Below the pieces are notes generated by a model. That model was not told where the DNA came from. It saw only the letters and a list, made by a program, of their open reading frames with translations, and searched no databases. From Spirochaetaceae bacterium (GTDB lineage: Bacteria > Spirochaetota > Spirochaetia > SZUA-6 > DRHE01), in the NCBI GenBank assembly GCA_020353535.1, contig CP070696.1, forward strand, positions 548,519 through 612,518: a DNA stretch of 64,000 nucleotides, read 5' to 3'. Positions 51,558-60,968 of the stretch are shown here, piece by piece. The position numbers were made by a program, and so were the translations under genes. The stretch's first letter is position 1; each line of letters begins with the position of its first letter.

Positions 51558-52658
51558 CTACAAGCGGTGCCTACGTCCCTCGTCGAGCATGCTCAGGTAG
51601 TTTTCAACAGGCATGTAGTTGGCTACCGTATTACCGGTGCCCAGGCAGTATCCCTTCCCGCGGTCCCCGCCCGTACAGGCTTCCAGGGTCTCCCGAACCC
51701 GCCTGCGGATATCGGCCTCCGACGCCCGGCAGAGAAAATCCACGTCGATCCCGCCGATTATCGAGATCCGCTGCCCGTAGCGCCGGTAGGCTTCGTTGAC
51801 CGGCAGGATCGTGTCTTCAAAGGAGTGTTTCCCGTCGATCCTCACTGTGTCGATCAGATCATCCATGATGGCATCGAGGTTGCCGCAGGAGTGAAGCAGG
51901 TAGGGCTTTCCATGCTCGTGAGCGATGCGGGCACATTCCCGGTGCCAGGGCAGGATCTGCTCCCGCAGGAACTCCGGGCTGGTCATAGTGGAGGAGCGGA
52001 ATCCCAGATCGTCTGATCCCCACACCACGGACATACACTCGAAGTCACAGATCAGGGCGGTGAAATCCGCGTAGAACCGTCCGATTTTTTCACAGATCGC
52101 CGCCACCAGATCCGGAGCGTCGAACAGGTTGTAGCACAGACGCTCGTAGCCCTGCAGGAAATTGACCATCTCGAAGATGTGGGCTGTCAGCTCGTAGCAG
52201 CCCATGCCCTCCGGAAGATTGCGCTCCATCCACTCCAGCGGGGCGAGGTCTATCTCCTCCACCTTCGGCCAGTGGTAGCCCTCGAAGTCGGTCCAGGTGC
52301 GGATCGCCGCATCGTGCTCCTCGATCCACTCCCGCCGGCCCCGGCTCTGGCTGCCGCCTGCGGTATCGGCGCTCTCCAGTGCGGGCAGATGAAAGATGTC
52401 CTTGTGCACGAAGCCGAGCCGGAAGGCGTCATAGCCCAAAAAGGCATGGACCCGGATATCCCGCTGCAAAGAATAGAAGGGATCCGAGCGATTCAGATCG
52501 TGAGAAAGCCGGAAGCGTTTATCAACCGCCTCGATCATCTCCAGATCGAGGAACAACTCTAGGAAGTGAAGCCGCTTCGGTGCACGATCCCGGCACAGCA
52601 CGGCCAGCAACTCTTCGACATCCGGTTTGATGGTTGTGGATAACAGATTCTGCGACAT
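51558..52658 (-). CDS. Uroporphyrinogen-decarboxylase-family protein
   Basis: A 366-residue UroD-like barrel. The ATG at 52658 (MSQNLLSTTIK) is used because AGGGGGG precedes it; a longer frame begins at 52712. Marks: WGSDDLGFRSSTMTSPEFLREQILPWHRECARIAHEHGKPYLLHSCGN and ISIIGGIDVDFLCRASEADIRRRV, YCLGTGNTVANYMPVENY. Only distantly like the protein at 25933. It ends the long minus-strand operon, next to an FGGY kinase. Substrate unknown; a methyltransferase-type role is possible. Confidence 0.87.
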   Translation of the reverse strand: MSQNLLSTTIKPDVEELLAVLCRDRAPKRLHFLELFLDLEMIEAVDKRFRLSHDLNRSDPFYSLQRDIRVHAFLGYDAFRLGFVHKDIFHLPALESADTAGGSQSRGRREWIEEHDAAIRTWTDFEGYHWPKVEEIDLAPLEWMERNLPEGMGCYELTAHIFEMVNFLQGYERLCYNLFDAPDLVAAICEKIGRFYADFTALICDFECMSVVWGSDDLGFRSSTMTSPEFLREQILPWHRECARIAHEHGKPYLLHSCGNLDAIMDDLIDTVRIDGKHSFEDTILPVNEAYRRYGQRISIIGGIDVDFLCRASEADIRRRVRETLEACTGGDRGKGYCLGTGNTVANYMPVENYLSMLDEGRRHRL

Positions 52659-52712
52659 ACTCGCCCCCCTACGTATTGAGGCCATCTTACAGGTGATCCG
52701 GGGGCGGGACAA

Positions 52713-54257
52713 CTAGGGCAGCGTCTGCAGGCGTACAAAGGGCTCCTTCAACGCCTCGTACAGGGTTTTCCACTCGCGATAGTACGCATCGTAGATCTTA
52801 ACCTGATCATTATCCGGGTTGACCGGAGCGTCGAAACTCAGCCAGTCGTTGATCACTTCGAAGTTCTCTACCGCACCCACCCCTTTGGCGGCCAGCAGGG
52901 CATCACCGTAGGGCGCCTCCCCACCGCCGCTCACACAGAGGATGGGGAAGCGGGTGATGTCGGCGAAGATCTGCTTCCAGAGAGACGACTTGGTAGCGCC
53001 GCCCACGAGTTTCAGGTCTTTGCTCAGGCCTACCCCAAGGGTCTCACTGAATTCCACACAGATCCGCAGGGCGTAGGCCACCGCCTCCATGAAGGCCCGG
53101 AAGATGTGGCCCCGGGTGTGATAGAGGGTGAGTCCGAAAAGGGTGCCCCGGGCGTTGACATCCCAGATCGGAGCCCGCTCGCCCATGAAGTAGGGAAGCA
53201 CGAGCAGCTTGTCCGAGCCCGGAGCGACCCGAGCCGCCTGCAGGCTGAGCACGTCATAAGGATCCACGTCCACCATGCCTCCGAGAAGCTTCTCGGTCTG
53301 ACCGAACTCGTCCCGAAACCATTTGACGATACCCCCAGCCGTGGTTACCCCGCCGAAGGCGTACACGGACTCCTTGGCATGGGTCACGTGGGGCATGTTC
53401 ACCAGATTGGGGCTGCAGTTGCTGCCGTCGTGGATGACTCCGTAGGCCATCGAGGTGCCTATCATGGCTACTTGGTCGCCGATGTTGATACCTCCCGCGC
53501 TCAAGGTGGCCACCACGCAGTCTACACCGCCGGGACAGACCGGGCAGCCTTCAGGAAGCCCGGTGAGCTCAGCTCCCTCCTTGCCGACCTTACCCACGAC
53601 TTCCCAGGACTCGCTGAGCTTCTCCGGAAACAAGCTCCTGGGGATGTCCATAGCTTTTAGCAGTTCGTCGGAAAAATCCCGCTTCCTCAGATCGAAGATG
53701 CCGGCGATGTTCCCTGCGGAACAGTAGTCAAGGGAGATAGACCCGGTGAGCCTGAAGATGCAGTAGCCGTAGGGGGTCATGAGCTGGTGGATACGCTTCC
53801 AGACTTCCGGCTCGTTGTTCTTGATCCAGAGGATCTTGTTGAATCCATGGTAGGAGTCGACGTAGTTGCCGGTGATCTCGAAGACCTTTTCCGTGCCGAT
53901 GGTTTCCATTACCCAAGCCACCTCTTTGGTGGCCCGGCGGTCCATCCAGATCAGGCAGGGCCGCAGGGGCTTACCCTCCCGATCGCAGGGAATGCCGGAG
54001 CCGCCGTACAAGCCGCTGATGCAGGCTCCCGCTACCTTGCCGGCCGGAATGTTGGCTTTGATCAGCGCATTCTTGATGGTAGTGCACACCGCCTTGAACC
54101 AGACATCGGGCCATTGCTCCGCCCAGAGAGGTTGAGGAGTGAGCACGCCGTACTCCGCGTAGTCATTGGCCAGGATCCGCCCTTTCAAATCCACCACCAC
54201 CGACTTGGTACCCAATGTCCCGATGTCGGTGCCTAAGAAATACACTTCTTTGGCCAT
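52713..54257 (-). CDS. FGGY-family carbohydrate kinase (xylulokinase-like)
   Basis: A 514-residue kinase with ATP motif GTDIGTLGTKSVVVDLKG, PCLIWMDRRATKE, hinge and catalytic VCPGGVDCVVATLSAGG (Asp near 240), substrate domain PYFMGERAPIWDVNARG, and adenosine motif LVGGATKSSLWKQIFADIT. It phosphorylates a pentulose, hexulose or polyol after hydrolysis or isomerisation by other enzymes of the operon. It starts with GGGGGAAAGG upstream of the ATG. Confidence 0.9.
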   Translation of the reverse strand: MAKEVYFLGTDIGTLGTKSVVVDLKGRILANDYAEYGVLTPQPLWAEQWPDVWFKAVCTTIKNALIKANIPAGKVAGACISGLYGGSGIPCDREGKPLRPCLIWMDRRATKEVAWVMETIGTEKVFEITGNYVDSYHGFNKILWIKNNEPEVWKRIHQLMTPYGYCIFRLTGSISLDYCSAGNIAGIFDLRKRDFSDELLKAMDIPRSLFPEKLSESWEVVGKVGKEGAELTGLPEGCPVCPGGVDCVVATLSAGGINIGDQVAMIGTSMAYGVIHDGSNCSPNLVNMPHVTHAKESVYAFGGVTTAGGIVKWFRDEFGQTEKLLGGMVDVDPYDVLSLQAARVAPGSDKLLVLPYFMGERAPIWDVNARGTLFGLTLYHTRGHIFRAFMEAVAYALRICVEFSETLGVGLSKDLKLVGGATKSSLWKQIFADITRFPILCVSGGGEAPYGDALLAAKGVGAVENFEVINDWLSFDAPVNPDNDQVKIYDAYYREWKTLYEALKEPFVRLQTLP

Positions 54258-54276
54258 GAGCCTTTCCCCCTTCGAT

Positions 54277-54513
54277 TTATTTATCCAGATAGCCGATCAC
54301 TGTCCCGGGCCTGACCACCTCGCCGGCATCCCTCACGATCCGTGTCAGCGTGCCCTCATCCGCAGCTTCGACGGACAGGGTGGCTTTGTCCGTCTCGACC
54401 TCCAGAAGAACTTCTCCGGGTTGAACCGAATCCCCGATCGATTTTATCCACCTGGTGATGGTGATCTCTTCCTCAATGGTTTCCCCGAACTGGGGCATGA
54501 CGATCTGTATCAT
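54277..54513 (-). CDS. Free lipoyl/biotinyl-attachment domain protein
   Basis: A 78-residue stand-alone carrier: ITITRWIKSIGDSVQPGEVLLEVETDKATLSVEAADEGTLTRI contains the lipoylation site ETDKA (Lys near 43) and the whole half-barrel. No E2 catalytic domain and no E1-binding domain follow. It sits after E1 beta and E1 alpha in the same operon. It may carry lipoyl groups for those E1 subunits with an E2 from elsewhere, or work in an unusual split complex. Confidence 0.9.
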   Translation of the reverse strand: MIQIVMPQFGETIEEEITITRWIKSIGDSVQPGEVLLEVETDKATLSVEAADEGTLTRIVRDAGEVVRPGTVIGYLDK

Positions 54514-54528
54514 GATGGACCCTGTGTC

Positions 54529-55536
54529 CTACCCTTTGCAAACCATCCGGCGAATGCACTCCGTGATCCGCTCGGCGCTGGGAATAACATAGTTTTCCAG
54601 GCTGGTCGTGTAAGGGATTGGTGTCGGGGCCGTACCGAGGCGCCGATACAGTACCGGTACGCTGGAAGCTTCGGCGATGCCGGCGATCACTTCATTCCCC
54701 CAACCTCCCATTGGCTGGCACTCCTCCACTACCAGAAGACGCCGGGTCTTGCCTACAGACGCCCGGATCGACTCGATGTCCAGGGGGACCAGGGTGCGGG
54801 GATCGATGACCTCCACTTCGATCCCCTCTTTGTGCAGCTGCTCCGCCGCCTGCAGCGCTCTGTGCAGCATCAGCAGGTTGGCCACTATGGTCACATCCCG
54901 GCCCTCCCGCCGCATTTCGGCCTTACCGAAGGGTACGGTGTAGGGTTCTTCCGGTACCGGTCGGTTGAGGCTCTGCGGATGACCGTTTCTCCCTCCCCCA
55001 AAGGAGTAGAGGAGCTTGTGCTCATAGAACAGTACGGGATTCTGGTTTCGGATTGCTTCGATCAGCATACCCTTGGCATCGTAAGGAGTGGAGGGAGTGG
55101 CAATATACAAACCCGGCACGTTCATGAAGATGCTCTCGGTACATTGGGCGTGCTGGGCTCCCCTACGGTTGGCGCCTACGGGGAGCCGAAAGGTGATCGG
55201 TATGCTGACCTGACCGGCGGACATATAGCGCAGCTTGGCCGCCTCATTAACGATCTGGTCCATGGCGCAGAAAACGAAATCCCCGAACTGGTACTCCACG
55301 ATCGGACGCATGCCGCTCATGGCCGCGCCGATGGCCAGACCGGTGAAGGCAATTTCCGAAATGGGCGTATCCAGGATACGGGTTTCACCGAAACGGTCCA
55401 TCAGACCACGGGATACCGAAAAACCGCCGCCGATACGCACATCCTCGCCGATCAGAAAGACTCCCCGGTCCGCAGCCAGCTCCTGTTCCAAGGCTTCCCG
55501 GAGGGCTTCGACGATTCTCAAGGGTCTGTCAGCCAT
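54529..55536 (-). CDS. 2-oxo-acid (or acetoin) dehydrogenase E1 beta subunit
   Basis: A 335-residue thiamine-diphosphate enzyme subunit: VFLIGEDVRIGGGFSVSRGLMDRFG, ISEIAFTGLAIGAAMSGMRPIVEYQFGDFVFCAMDQIVNEAAKLRYMS, VIDPRTLVPLDIESI and VEECQPMGGWGNEVIA. It starts eight bases inside the end of the alpha subunit. Homologous to PdhB, AcoB and BkdA2; the surrounding sugar operon suggests pyruvate or acetoin, but this is not certain. Confidence 0.92.
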   Translation of the reverse strand: MADRPLRIVEALREALEQELAADRGVFLIGEDVRIGGGFSVSRGLMDRFGETRILDTPISEIAFTGLAIGAAMSGMRPIVEYQFGDFVFCAMDQIVNEAAKLRYMSAGQVSIPITFRLPVGANRRGAQHAQCTESIFMNVPGLYIATPSTPYDAKGMLIEAIRNQNPVLFYEHKLLYSFGGGRNGHPQSLNRPVPEEPYTVPFGKAEMRREGRDVTIVANLLMLHRALQAAEQLHKEGIEVEVIDPRTLVPLDIESIRASVGKTRRLLVVEECQPMGGWGNEVIAGIAEASSVPVLYRRLGTAPTPIPYTTSLENYVIPSAERITECIRRMVCKG

Positions 55537-56515
55537 CCTGGTAAACGTCCTCCAGAGCTTTCAGCCCTTCGGGTTCCGGCGAACACAGGGCGAACTCCGC
55601 CGCCTCTTCGATCAGCTGCTCCTCCTCCGCCTCCAGGTCGCTGCACCCCTTTTCATCCAGACAACCCCGATCCAGAATCATTTTGCGGCAAAGGATCAAC
55701 GGATCCCGCTTTTTCCAGGCCTGGACCTCCTGCTCGTCCCGGTAGGTGGCCGGATCGGTGCGGGAATGACCGCTGTGACGGTAGGTCTTGCACTCAATGA
55801 ACGAAGGGCCTTCCCCACGGCGGGCTCGCTCCACCGCCGCGGAAACTGCCTGATAGACAACCTCAACGTCATTTCCGTCTACCGCAGTTGCGGGCATTCC
55901 GTACATTTTCGCCTTCTCCGACAGCTCTGCGACCAGGGTGGCGCTGTGAATGCGGGTGCTCACCGCATAGAGGTTGTTTTCGCAGACATAGACTACAGGT
56001 AGCTTCCACAGGGCAGCGAGATTCATGGCCTCGTGAAAAGCCCCGATGTTGGTAGCCCCATCCCCGAAGAATCCCATCGCCACCGAGTCCGATTCGCCCT
56101 GCTTGAAGGCGAAGGCAATTCCCGCGGCCACCGGGATCCCCGCACCCACGATCGGCAGGCTCGGCATGATCCCGGCTTTGGGATCGGCCAAGTGCATGGA
56201 ACCGCCCTTGCCGCGGCAACAGCCGCCCTCCCGGCCCAGGATCTCGGCCAGCAGCCTCTTCGGGTCCATGCCTTTGGCCAGAGCCTGTCCGTGGGGCCGA
56301 TGGGTGAGCATCACCCGGTCAGTGGCACGCAAACAGCCCGTTGCCCCCACGGCCACCGCCTCCTGTCCCGTGGACAGATGAATCGTCCCGGGAACCAGGC
56401 CCTTTAAAAAAAGCTGAGTCACCTTGCTCTCGAAAGCCCGAATCCGCACCATCCTACGATACAACTCGATCAGCAGGGATTTCGATAGCTTGTTGTTCTG
56501 CATCGTCCGCTTCAT
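55529..56515 (-). CDS. 2-oxo-acid (or acetoin) dehydrogenase E1 alpha subunit
   Basis: A 328-residue ThDP-binding subunit. The ATG at 56515 is used because GAGGG stands right before it; a GTG at 56536 lies further up. Marks: HLSTGQEAVAVGATGCL, GREGGCCRGKGGSMHLADPKAG, and the ThDP motif MGFFGDGATNIGAFHEAMNLAALWKLPVVYVCENN (GDG...N). C-terminal segment contains HSRTDPATYRDEQE. Works with E1 beta; with the free lipoyl protein it would start an oxidative decarboxylation. Confidence 0.92.
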   Translation of the reverse strand: MKRTMQNNKLSKSLLIELYRRMVRIRAFESKVTQLFLKGLVPGTIHLSTGQEAVAVGATGCLRATDRVMLTHRPHGQALAKGMDPKRLLAEILGREGGCCRGKGGSMHLADPKAGIMPSLPIVGAGIPVAAGIAFAFKQGESDSVAMGFFGDGATNIGAFHEAMNLAALWKLPVVYVCENNLYAVSTRIHSATLVAELSEKAKMYGMPATAVDGNDVEVVYQAVSAAVERARRGEGPSFIECKTYRHSGHSRTDPATYRDEQEVQAWKKRDPLILCRKMILDRGCLDEKGCSDLEAEEEQLIEEAAEFALCSPEPEGLKALEDVYQDG

Positions 56516-56523
56516 CGATTCCC

Positions 56524-57267
56524 TCAGCTCTCCCACATGGTCTCCGTTCCCAGAAAAATCTCGGCCAGCCGTCTTCCCATATCGATCGGCTCCACGGCGA
56601 TTGGTCGGATCCAGCAGGCATCCAGCCCTTCGATAGGCAGGGGCAGGGCAAAGAAAAAAACACGCTCTTCCTTCAACAGGTCCAGGTTGTTCATGTCCTC
56701 GATGACCAGGACACCGTCACCAAGAAGCCTGCGGTGGTTCACCTCATGATTGTCCACAGCTCTGTTCTCGAAACCGGAGCAGTCGATCCCCAACGCCTTG
56801 ATGCCCCGCTGGATCAGCCAGTCCACGGCCTCGGTTTCCAGATAGGGCCTCCTGTACTTCGCGGTGAGGTAGTGGCGGCTCAAGCCGGTACGGATCAGCA
56901 GAATATCCCCATTCTCGATGTGGGCTCCCCGTTCGATCATCTCCTTCTTGGTAATCGGCTGGTCGGCGCCTTTGTCGGAGAAATCCACCACCGCCGCCGG
57001 GCCGACCAGGGCTCGCGGATCCAGATCGGCGATCCGTGCGCCGTCCTCGAAGGCGTGGTACGGCGCCTCCACGTGAGTGCCCACGTGGGTGCAGGCTTGA
57101 ACCTCCGTCATGATGTACCACTCCTCCTCCGGGATTCGGTACTCCGGAAGGTACTCCTGGACGGAACGGGAGCTTACCTCCAGTCCGAAGCGCTGCCTGC
57201 CGGGAGTCAGTCGGTGGGACAGATCGATGACCCGAGTTTTTACCGCTCTACTTCTTTGGTCTTTCAC
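56524..57267 (-). CDS. Cyclase-family metal-dependent hydrolase (kynurenine-formamidase-like)
   Basis: A 247-residue protein with the family's metal motif CTHVGTHVEAPYHAFEDG (HxGTHxDAPxH with Glu in place of Asp). Another conserved block is GIDCSGFENRAVDNHEVNHRRLLGDGVLVIEDMNNLDLL. Start is GTG at 57267, inside the end of the SorC gene by 20 bases. Members hydrolyse formamides, lactams or lactones. In a sugar operon it could open a lactone; the substrate is unknown. Confidence 0.87.
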   Translation of the reverse strand: MKDQRSRAVKTRVIDLSHRLTPGRQRFGLEVSSRSVQEYLPEYRIPEEEWYIMTEVQACTHVGTHVEAPYHAFEDGARIADLDPRALVGPAAVVDFSDKGADQPITKKEMIERGAHIENGDILLIRTGLSRHYLTAKYRRPYLETEAVDWLIQRGIKALGIDCSGFENRAVDNHEVNHRRLLGDGVLVIEDMNNLDLLKEERVFFFALPLPIEGLDACWIRPIAVEPIDMGRRLAEIFLGTETMWES

Positions 57268-58222
57268 TTCCGTCAGCTCCCAGGATTTGTAGCACTCCTT
57301 CCGCCGTCTCGGTGTCTGTAACCAGTACCTTCGGAATACCGGCCCTGCAGGCGGCGATGATCCCGGCCACTTTATCCCTGCCCGCCGCTACAGCGCATAC
57401 TTTTGGTATCTTTGCCAGTTGAGCGAGCCGTATACCGAGGATCCGTCTGGCAAGCGCAGCATCGCACTCTTCGCCTTGGTCGTTGAAAAAATGACCGCAG
57501 ATATCCCCGACGCAGCCGCTTTCGGACAGCAGCGTCACTTCCTTCTCCTTGAGGAAGCCGCACTGCATCAACGGATTGTCCGCGGTTACGGTACCGACAC
57601 CGACCACGGATATTTCCAGCTCCTCGAAGCGCTCTACCACATCGGCTACGATCCGGTTCGTCATAAGCTGCAGGAGCTCCTTCTCACTGGGAAAAATCGC
57701 CGGGCCGTGGATGACGTGGCAGGTCCCTCCCAGCCGGGAAGCTGCGTTGCGGGCGATGACATCCGCCTGTATGTCAATCTCCGTGGGGCTGACCCCGCCC
57801 ATCAACTGAACCACCTCCACACCATCGGCGGTCTTTTTTAAGAATGGGATGATCTGCGCTACGGACCGCCCCCCGGAAAAGCCGATCCGCGACTTGAACT
57901 TCAGCTGCCCGGCTATCCACTGGGCCGCGGCAAAGCCGAGCTCCTTGCGCACGACTTCCGGCCTCAGGGATGAGGGAACGATTATGGCCTTCTTGATTCC
58001 AAGCGCCTTCTCCAACTGCCTGGCCAATGTATCCGCATCCCGGCTGTAATCCTCCGGAGGCTGAACCGTGAACTTCACGATGCCCAGCTCGCGAGCCTTT
58101 TGCAGCAGCCGGGTCAGGGTGGCCGGGGACACTCCGAGATCCTGCGCTACCTCCCGCTGGCTCAATCCCATCTCGTAGCAGAGCCGGGCCGCTTCGAATA
58201 TCTGCAACGTCTTTCGATCCAT
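57248..58222 (-). CDS. SorC/DeoR-type sugar-responsive transcriptional regulator
   Basis: A 324-residue regulator. The ATG at 58222 begins MDRKTLQIFEAARLCYEMGLSQREVAQDLGVSPATLTRLLQKARELGIV, the SorC helix-turn-helix (residues about 20-45). The sugar-binding domain follows (RIGFSGGRSVAQIIPFL, VVQLMGGVSPTEIDIQADVIARNAASRLGG, VVGVGTVTADNPLMQCGFLKEKE, GDICGHFFNDQG). SorC proteins bind phosphorylated sugars. It is inside the operon it probably controls. A longer reading frame upstream overlaps the glucosidase and is not used. Confidence 0.92.
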   Translation of the reverse strand: MDRKTLQIFEAARLCYEMGLSQREVAQDLGVSPATLTRLLQKARELGIVKFTVQPPEDYSRDADTLARQLEKALGIKKAIIVPSSLRPEVVRKELGFAAAQWIAGQLKFKSRIGFSGGRSVAQIIPFLKKTADGVEVVQLMGGVSPTEIDIQADVIARNAASRLGGTCHVIHGPAIFPSEKELLQLMTNRIVADVVERFEELEISVVGVGTVTADNPLMQCGFLKEKEVTLLSESGCVGDICGHFFNDQGEECDAALARRILGIRLAQLAKIPKVCAVAAGRDKVAGIIAACRAGIPKVLVTDTETAEGVLQILGADGSERPKK

Positions 58223-58227
58223 AATCT

Positions 58228-59616
58228 TTAACGAAGCTCGGGCAGCACTTCTGCCTCCACCTTGAGCATGGTCTCCATCATCGCCCTTGCCCTGGGGTAG
58301 CTGTCTACGATCGGATCGATGAGCAGGGCCTGCAGCAGAAGATTCTTGGATTTCTGCCGGTAGGCCTCCACCAGCAGCTTCATGATGGAGATCTGCAGCT
58401 GACACATACCGGCAAGGGCTTCCGGCAGAGGTCCAACCGCAATCGCGTGCACCCCGTCGGCGTCTACCATCACGGGTACCTCCACGATGGCGTCTTCGGG
58501 CAGATTGGCCACGGCTAATCCCTGGTTTACGACGTTGCCGGCCAACTCCCGACGCTTACGATCCAGCTCGATGTCGCAGATGATGGGTATAGCCAGCTCC
58601 TGGGAGGGATGAGTCAGATCGGTCTTATAGAAGACGTCCGGTGTGGTGATGGGAATCTTGCCGGCAAGAAAATCGTCGATCCGTTTCACCAAATCCATAG
58701 ACCAGAGCTCGTAGCTGGGCATAGTCCGTCGTCCCTCGAGAATATACTCCAAGTCCGTACCGGTCGAGCCGAGGCGCTGGGATACCTTGCCGATCCCCCA
58801 CTCCACGATCTTGGGTCCGGCCAGCTCATGAGCAAAGCCCAGGTACTCCCCCGGATGACTTGGCGCCGGGTAGGTGATCAGCCCGTAGGTATGGTACAGC
58901 AGGGCTGTGAAGCCGTTGATATCCCACTCATACTTGTCCACCACTTTATCGAGCGCCGGGTATAGATCCTTTCCCGTCGCTTTCTCCCGAATCTGTAAGG
59001 CCCAATGGAAATGATTGATTCCCCCGACAGTGATCTCGATCTCCTCCGCCGGTCTGCCCAAGGCTTCGGCAATGCGGTTGTGGGTATGGATGGGTCCGTG
59101 GCAGAGGCCCACCACCTTGACTTTGGTGAGCTTACTCACTCCCATGCAGACCCTGCTCTCGGGATTGCTGAAGTTTATCAACAGGGCATCCGGACAGAGT
59201 GACTCCATATCTTGGGCGATGGGGATCATCTGGTTCAAGCTGCGCAGGGTGTGGAAAGCCGCCCCGGGTCCCGCCCCTTCACCAAAGGTCTGGCGGAACC
59301 CGTACGAACAGGGGATATAGAAGTCCTTCTGCCAGTAGTCCCATCGCCGTACAGCCACGGAGGTAATCACGTAGTCTGCTCCTTTGAGCATTTTTTTCCT
59401 GTCCGGGCTGGATTCGACGGCAAATGGTACGTTGTAGTGCTCCTTCAGCTTCTCCGCCAGACGATGCATCCGTGTGAGCGCTGATTCGTCAAGATCCACC
59501 AGGGCGACGGTAACGTCGAACTGCCGCAGCTCCTCGGTGGCCATGATATCGGCAACCGTTCCCTGGCCGAATCCGGCGCTGCCTGCTCCGATCAACACAA
59601 TTTTCAAGCTTTTCAT
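58228..59616 (-). CDS. Glycoside hydrolase family 4 (alpha-galactosidase/glucuronidase or 6-phospho-glycosidase type)
   Basis: A 462-residue NAD- and metal-dependent glycosidase. N-terminal NAD fold KIVLIGAGSAGFGQGTVADIM, ALVDLDESALTRM; substrate/metal region LLINFSNPESRVCMGVSKLTKVKVVGLCHGPIHTHNRIAE with the metal-ligand Cys-His pair (LCHG), and VGGINHFHWALQIRE with His. GH4 enzymes hydrolyse both alpha and beta linkages through a redox mechanism. Sub-type cannot be set by eye. ATG at 59616, ribosome site GGAGACG. Confidence 0.92.
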   Translation of the reverse strand: MKSLKIVLIGAGSAGFGQGTVADIMATEELRQFDVTVALVDLDESALTRMHRLAEKLKEHYNVPFAVESSPDRKKMLKGADYVITSVAVRRWDYWQKDFYIPCSYGFRQTFGEGAGPGAAFHTLRSLNQMIPIAQDMESLCPDALLINFSNPESRVCMGVSKLTKVKVVGLCHGPIHTHNRIAEALGRPAEEIEITVGGINHFHWALQIREKATGKDLYPALDKVVDKYEWDINGFTALLYHTYGLITYPAPSHPGEYLGFAHELAGPKIVEWGIGKVSQRLGSTGTDLEYILEGRRTMPSYELWSMDLVKRIDDFLAGKIPITTPDVFYKTDLTHPSQELAIPIICDIELDRKRRELAGNVVNQGLAVANLPEDAIVEVPVMVDADGVHAIAVGPLPEALAGMCQLQISIMKLLVEAYRQKSKNLLLQALLIDPIVDSYPRARAMMETMLKVEAEVLPELR

Positions 59617-60968
59617 AGATCGTCTCCTTGCTCCAACTCTCCCGTACTGACCACACCGCTGTACCAGCGAAAGCTCGCCTTGGGAATCCGCCTGAGGGTT
59701 TGATAGTCGACATAGGCGAGTCCGAAGCGTTTGGACAAACCCAGATCCCACTCCAGGTTGTCCATGAGACTCCAGACAGAATAGCCGCGTACGGGAATGC
59801 CTTCATCGATCGCCTGATGCACGTAGGAAAGACACCCGGAAAGGAAGGCGATTCGCTCGCCATCCCGGATCGTCCCATCCTCTTCGATCCGGTCGGCCAG
59901 GGGGATGCCGTTTTCACTGATGTAGATCTCGGGAGGGGTGTACTCATCGTGAACCCGTTTGAGGACCTCGTAGATTCCTTCAGGATAGATCTCCCAACCC
60001 ATGTCATTAGCCTTCTCACTCTGAGGTTCCACCATCTCCACCTCCAGCAGACTACCTTCAGCGTGTTTCACGACGAAGCGGCTGAAATAACAAACCCCCA
60101 GAAAATCGATCGGCTGTGCGACGATGCTTGCCTCCAGGGAATCGAGCTGGGGAAATACCGTTCCTTTCTTTCCATACCAATCCAGCATGTCTTCGGGAAA
60201 GCTGCCCCGGAACAGAGGATCGAGAAACCACCTGTGGAAATAGCCGTCATAGCGCTGGCGGGCTTCCAGGTCTTCCGGTCTGTCACCGGCCGCGTGTACG
60301 GGAAAGAATATCGTGGAAAGACCGATCTTCCCCCGAATGTTCTCTTCCCGAAAAGCCTGCACGGCCAGACCGTGGGAGAGCAAGATCTGTTTGGAGACCT
60401 CCAGGGCGCGCCTCAGGTCCCGAACCGCCGGCGGATGCTCGCCTTCATGGTAGGCGAGCAGGGAAGGTACGAAGGGCTCGTTGTGGGTGATCCAGAGACG
60501 CACCCGGTCCCCCAGCTCTCGATAAAGGGTGCGGGCATAGTCGGTGAACCACCGGGGGCTGTTCTGATTCTCCCAGCCCCCGCTGTCCTGCAGGGCCTGG
60601 GGCAGATCCCACTGGTACAGCACGACGAAAGGCTCGATCCCGCTCTCCAAGAGGATATCGATCAAGCGGCTGTAGAAATCCAAGCCTTTGGCATTCGCTT
60701 TGCCCGTGCCCGCTGGGAAGATGCGCGGCCAGGATACGGAAAAGCGGTAGGTGTTGATCCCCACTTCCGCCATCAGCTCTACGTCCTCCGACATACGGTT
60801 GTAGTGATCGCAGGCCATATCCCCCGTAGACCCGTCCTTGATATTTCCTCCCTGATGAGCAAAACGATCCCAGATGCTCTCACCCTTGCCGTCCTGGTTC
60901 CAGGCACCTTCGATCGCGTAGGCGGCGGTGGACACTCCCCAGCGGAAATCCGGCGGAAAGGTTAGCAT
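59613..60968 (-). CDS. Beta-glucosidase, glycoside hydrolase family 1
   Basis: A 451-residue enzyme. N-terminal FPPDFRWGVSTAAYAIEGAWNQDGKGESIWDRF signature; acid/base in LWITHNEPF (Glu near residue 163); nucleophile in PEIYISENGIPLAD (Glu near 353); C-terminal YSVWSLMDNLEWDLG. The ATG at 60968 overlaps the preceding stop by one base. It hydrolyses a beta-glycoside inside the cell. The start of the GH4 gene overlaps its end by four bases. Confidence 0.94.
   Translation of the reverse strand: MLTFPPDFRWGVSTAAYAIEGAWNQDGKGESIWDRFAHQGGNIKDGSTGDMACDHYNRMSEDVELMAEVGINTYRFSVSWPRIFPAGTGKANAKGLDFYSRLIDILLESGIEPFVVLYQWDLPQALQDSGGWENQNSPRWFTDYARTLYRELGDRVRLWITHNEPFVPSLLAYHEGEHPPAVRDLRRALEVSKQILLSHGLAVQAFREENIRGKIGLSTIFFPVHAAGDRPEDLEARQRYDGYFHRWFLDPLFRGSFPEDMLDWYGKKGTVFPQLDSLEASIVAQPIDFLGVCYFSRFVVKHAEGSLLEVEMVEPQSEKANDMGWEIYPEGIYEVLKRVHDEYTPPEIYISENGIPLADRIEEDGTIRDGERIAFLSGCLSYVHQAIDEGIPVRGYSVWSLMDNLEWDLGLSKRFGLAYVDYQTLRRIPKASFRWYSGVVSTGELEQGDDL

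Noticed and set aside
57248..59751. Longer N-terminal versions of the SorC and GH4 proteins (starts at 58405 and 59751)
   Set aside because: The added residues are shadows of neighbouring genes; clear ATGs with domain starts exist at 58222 and 59616.
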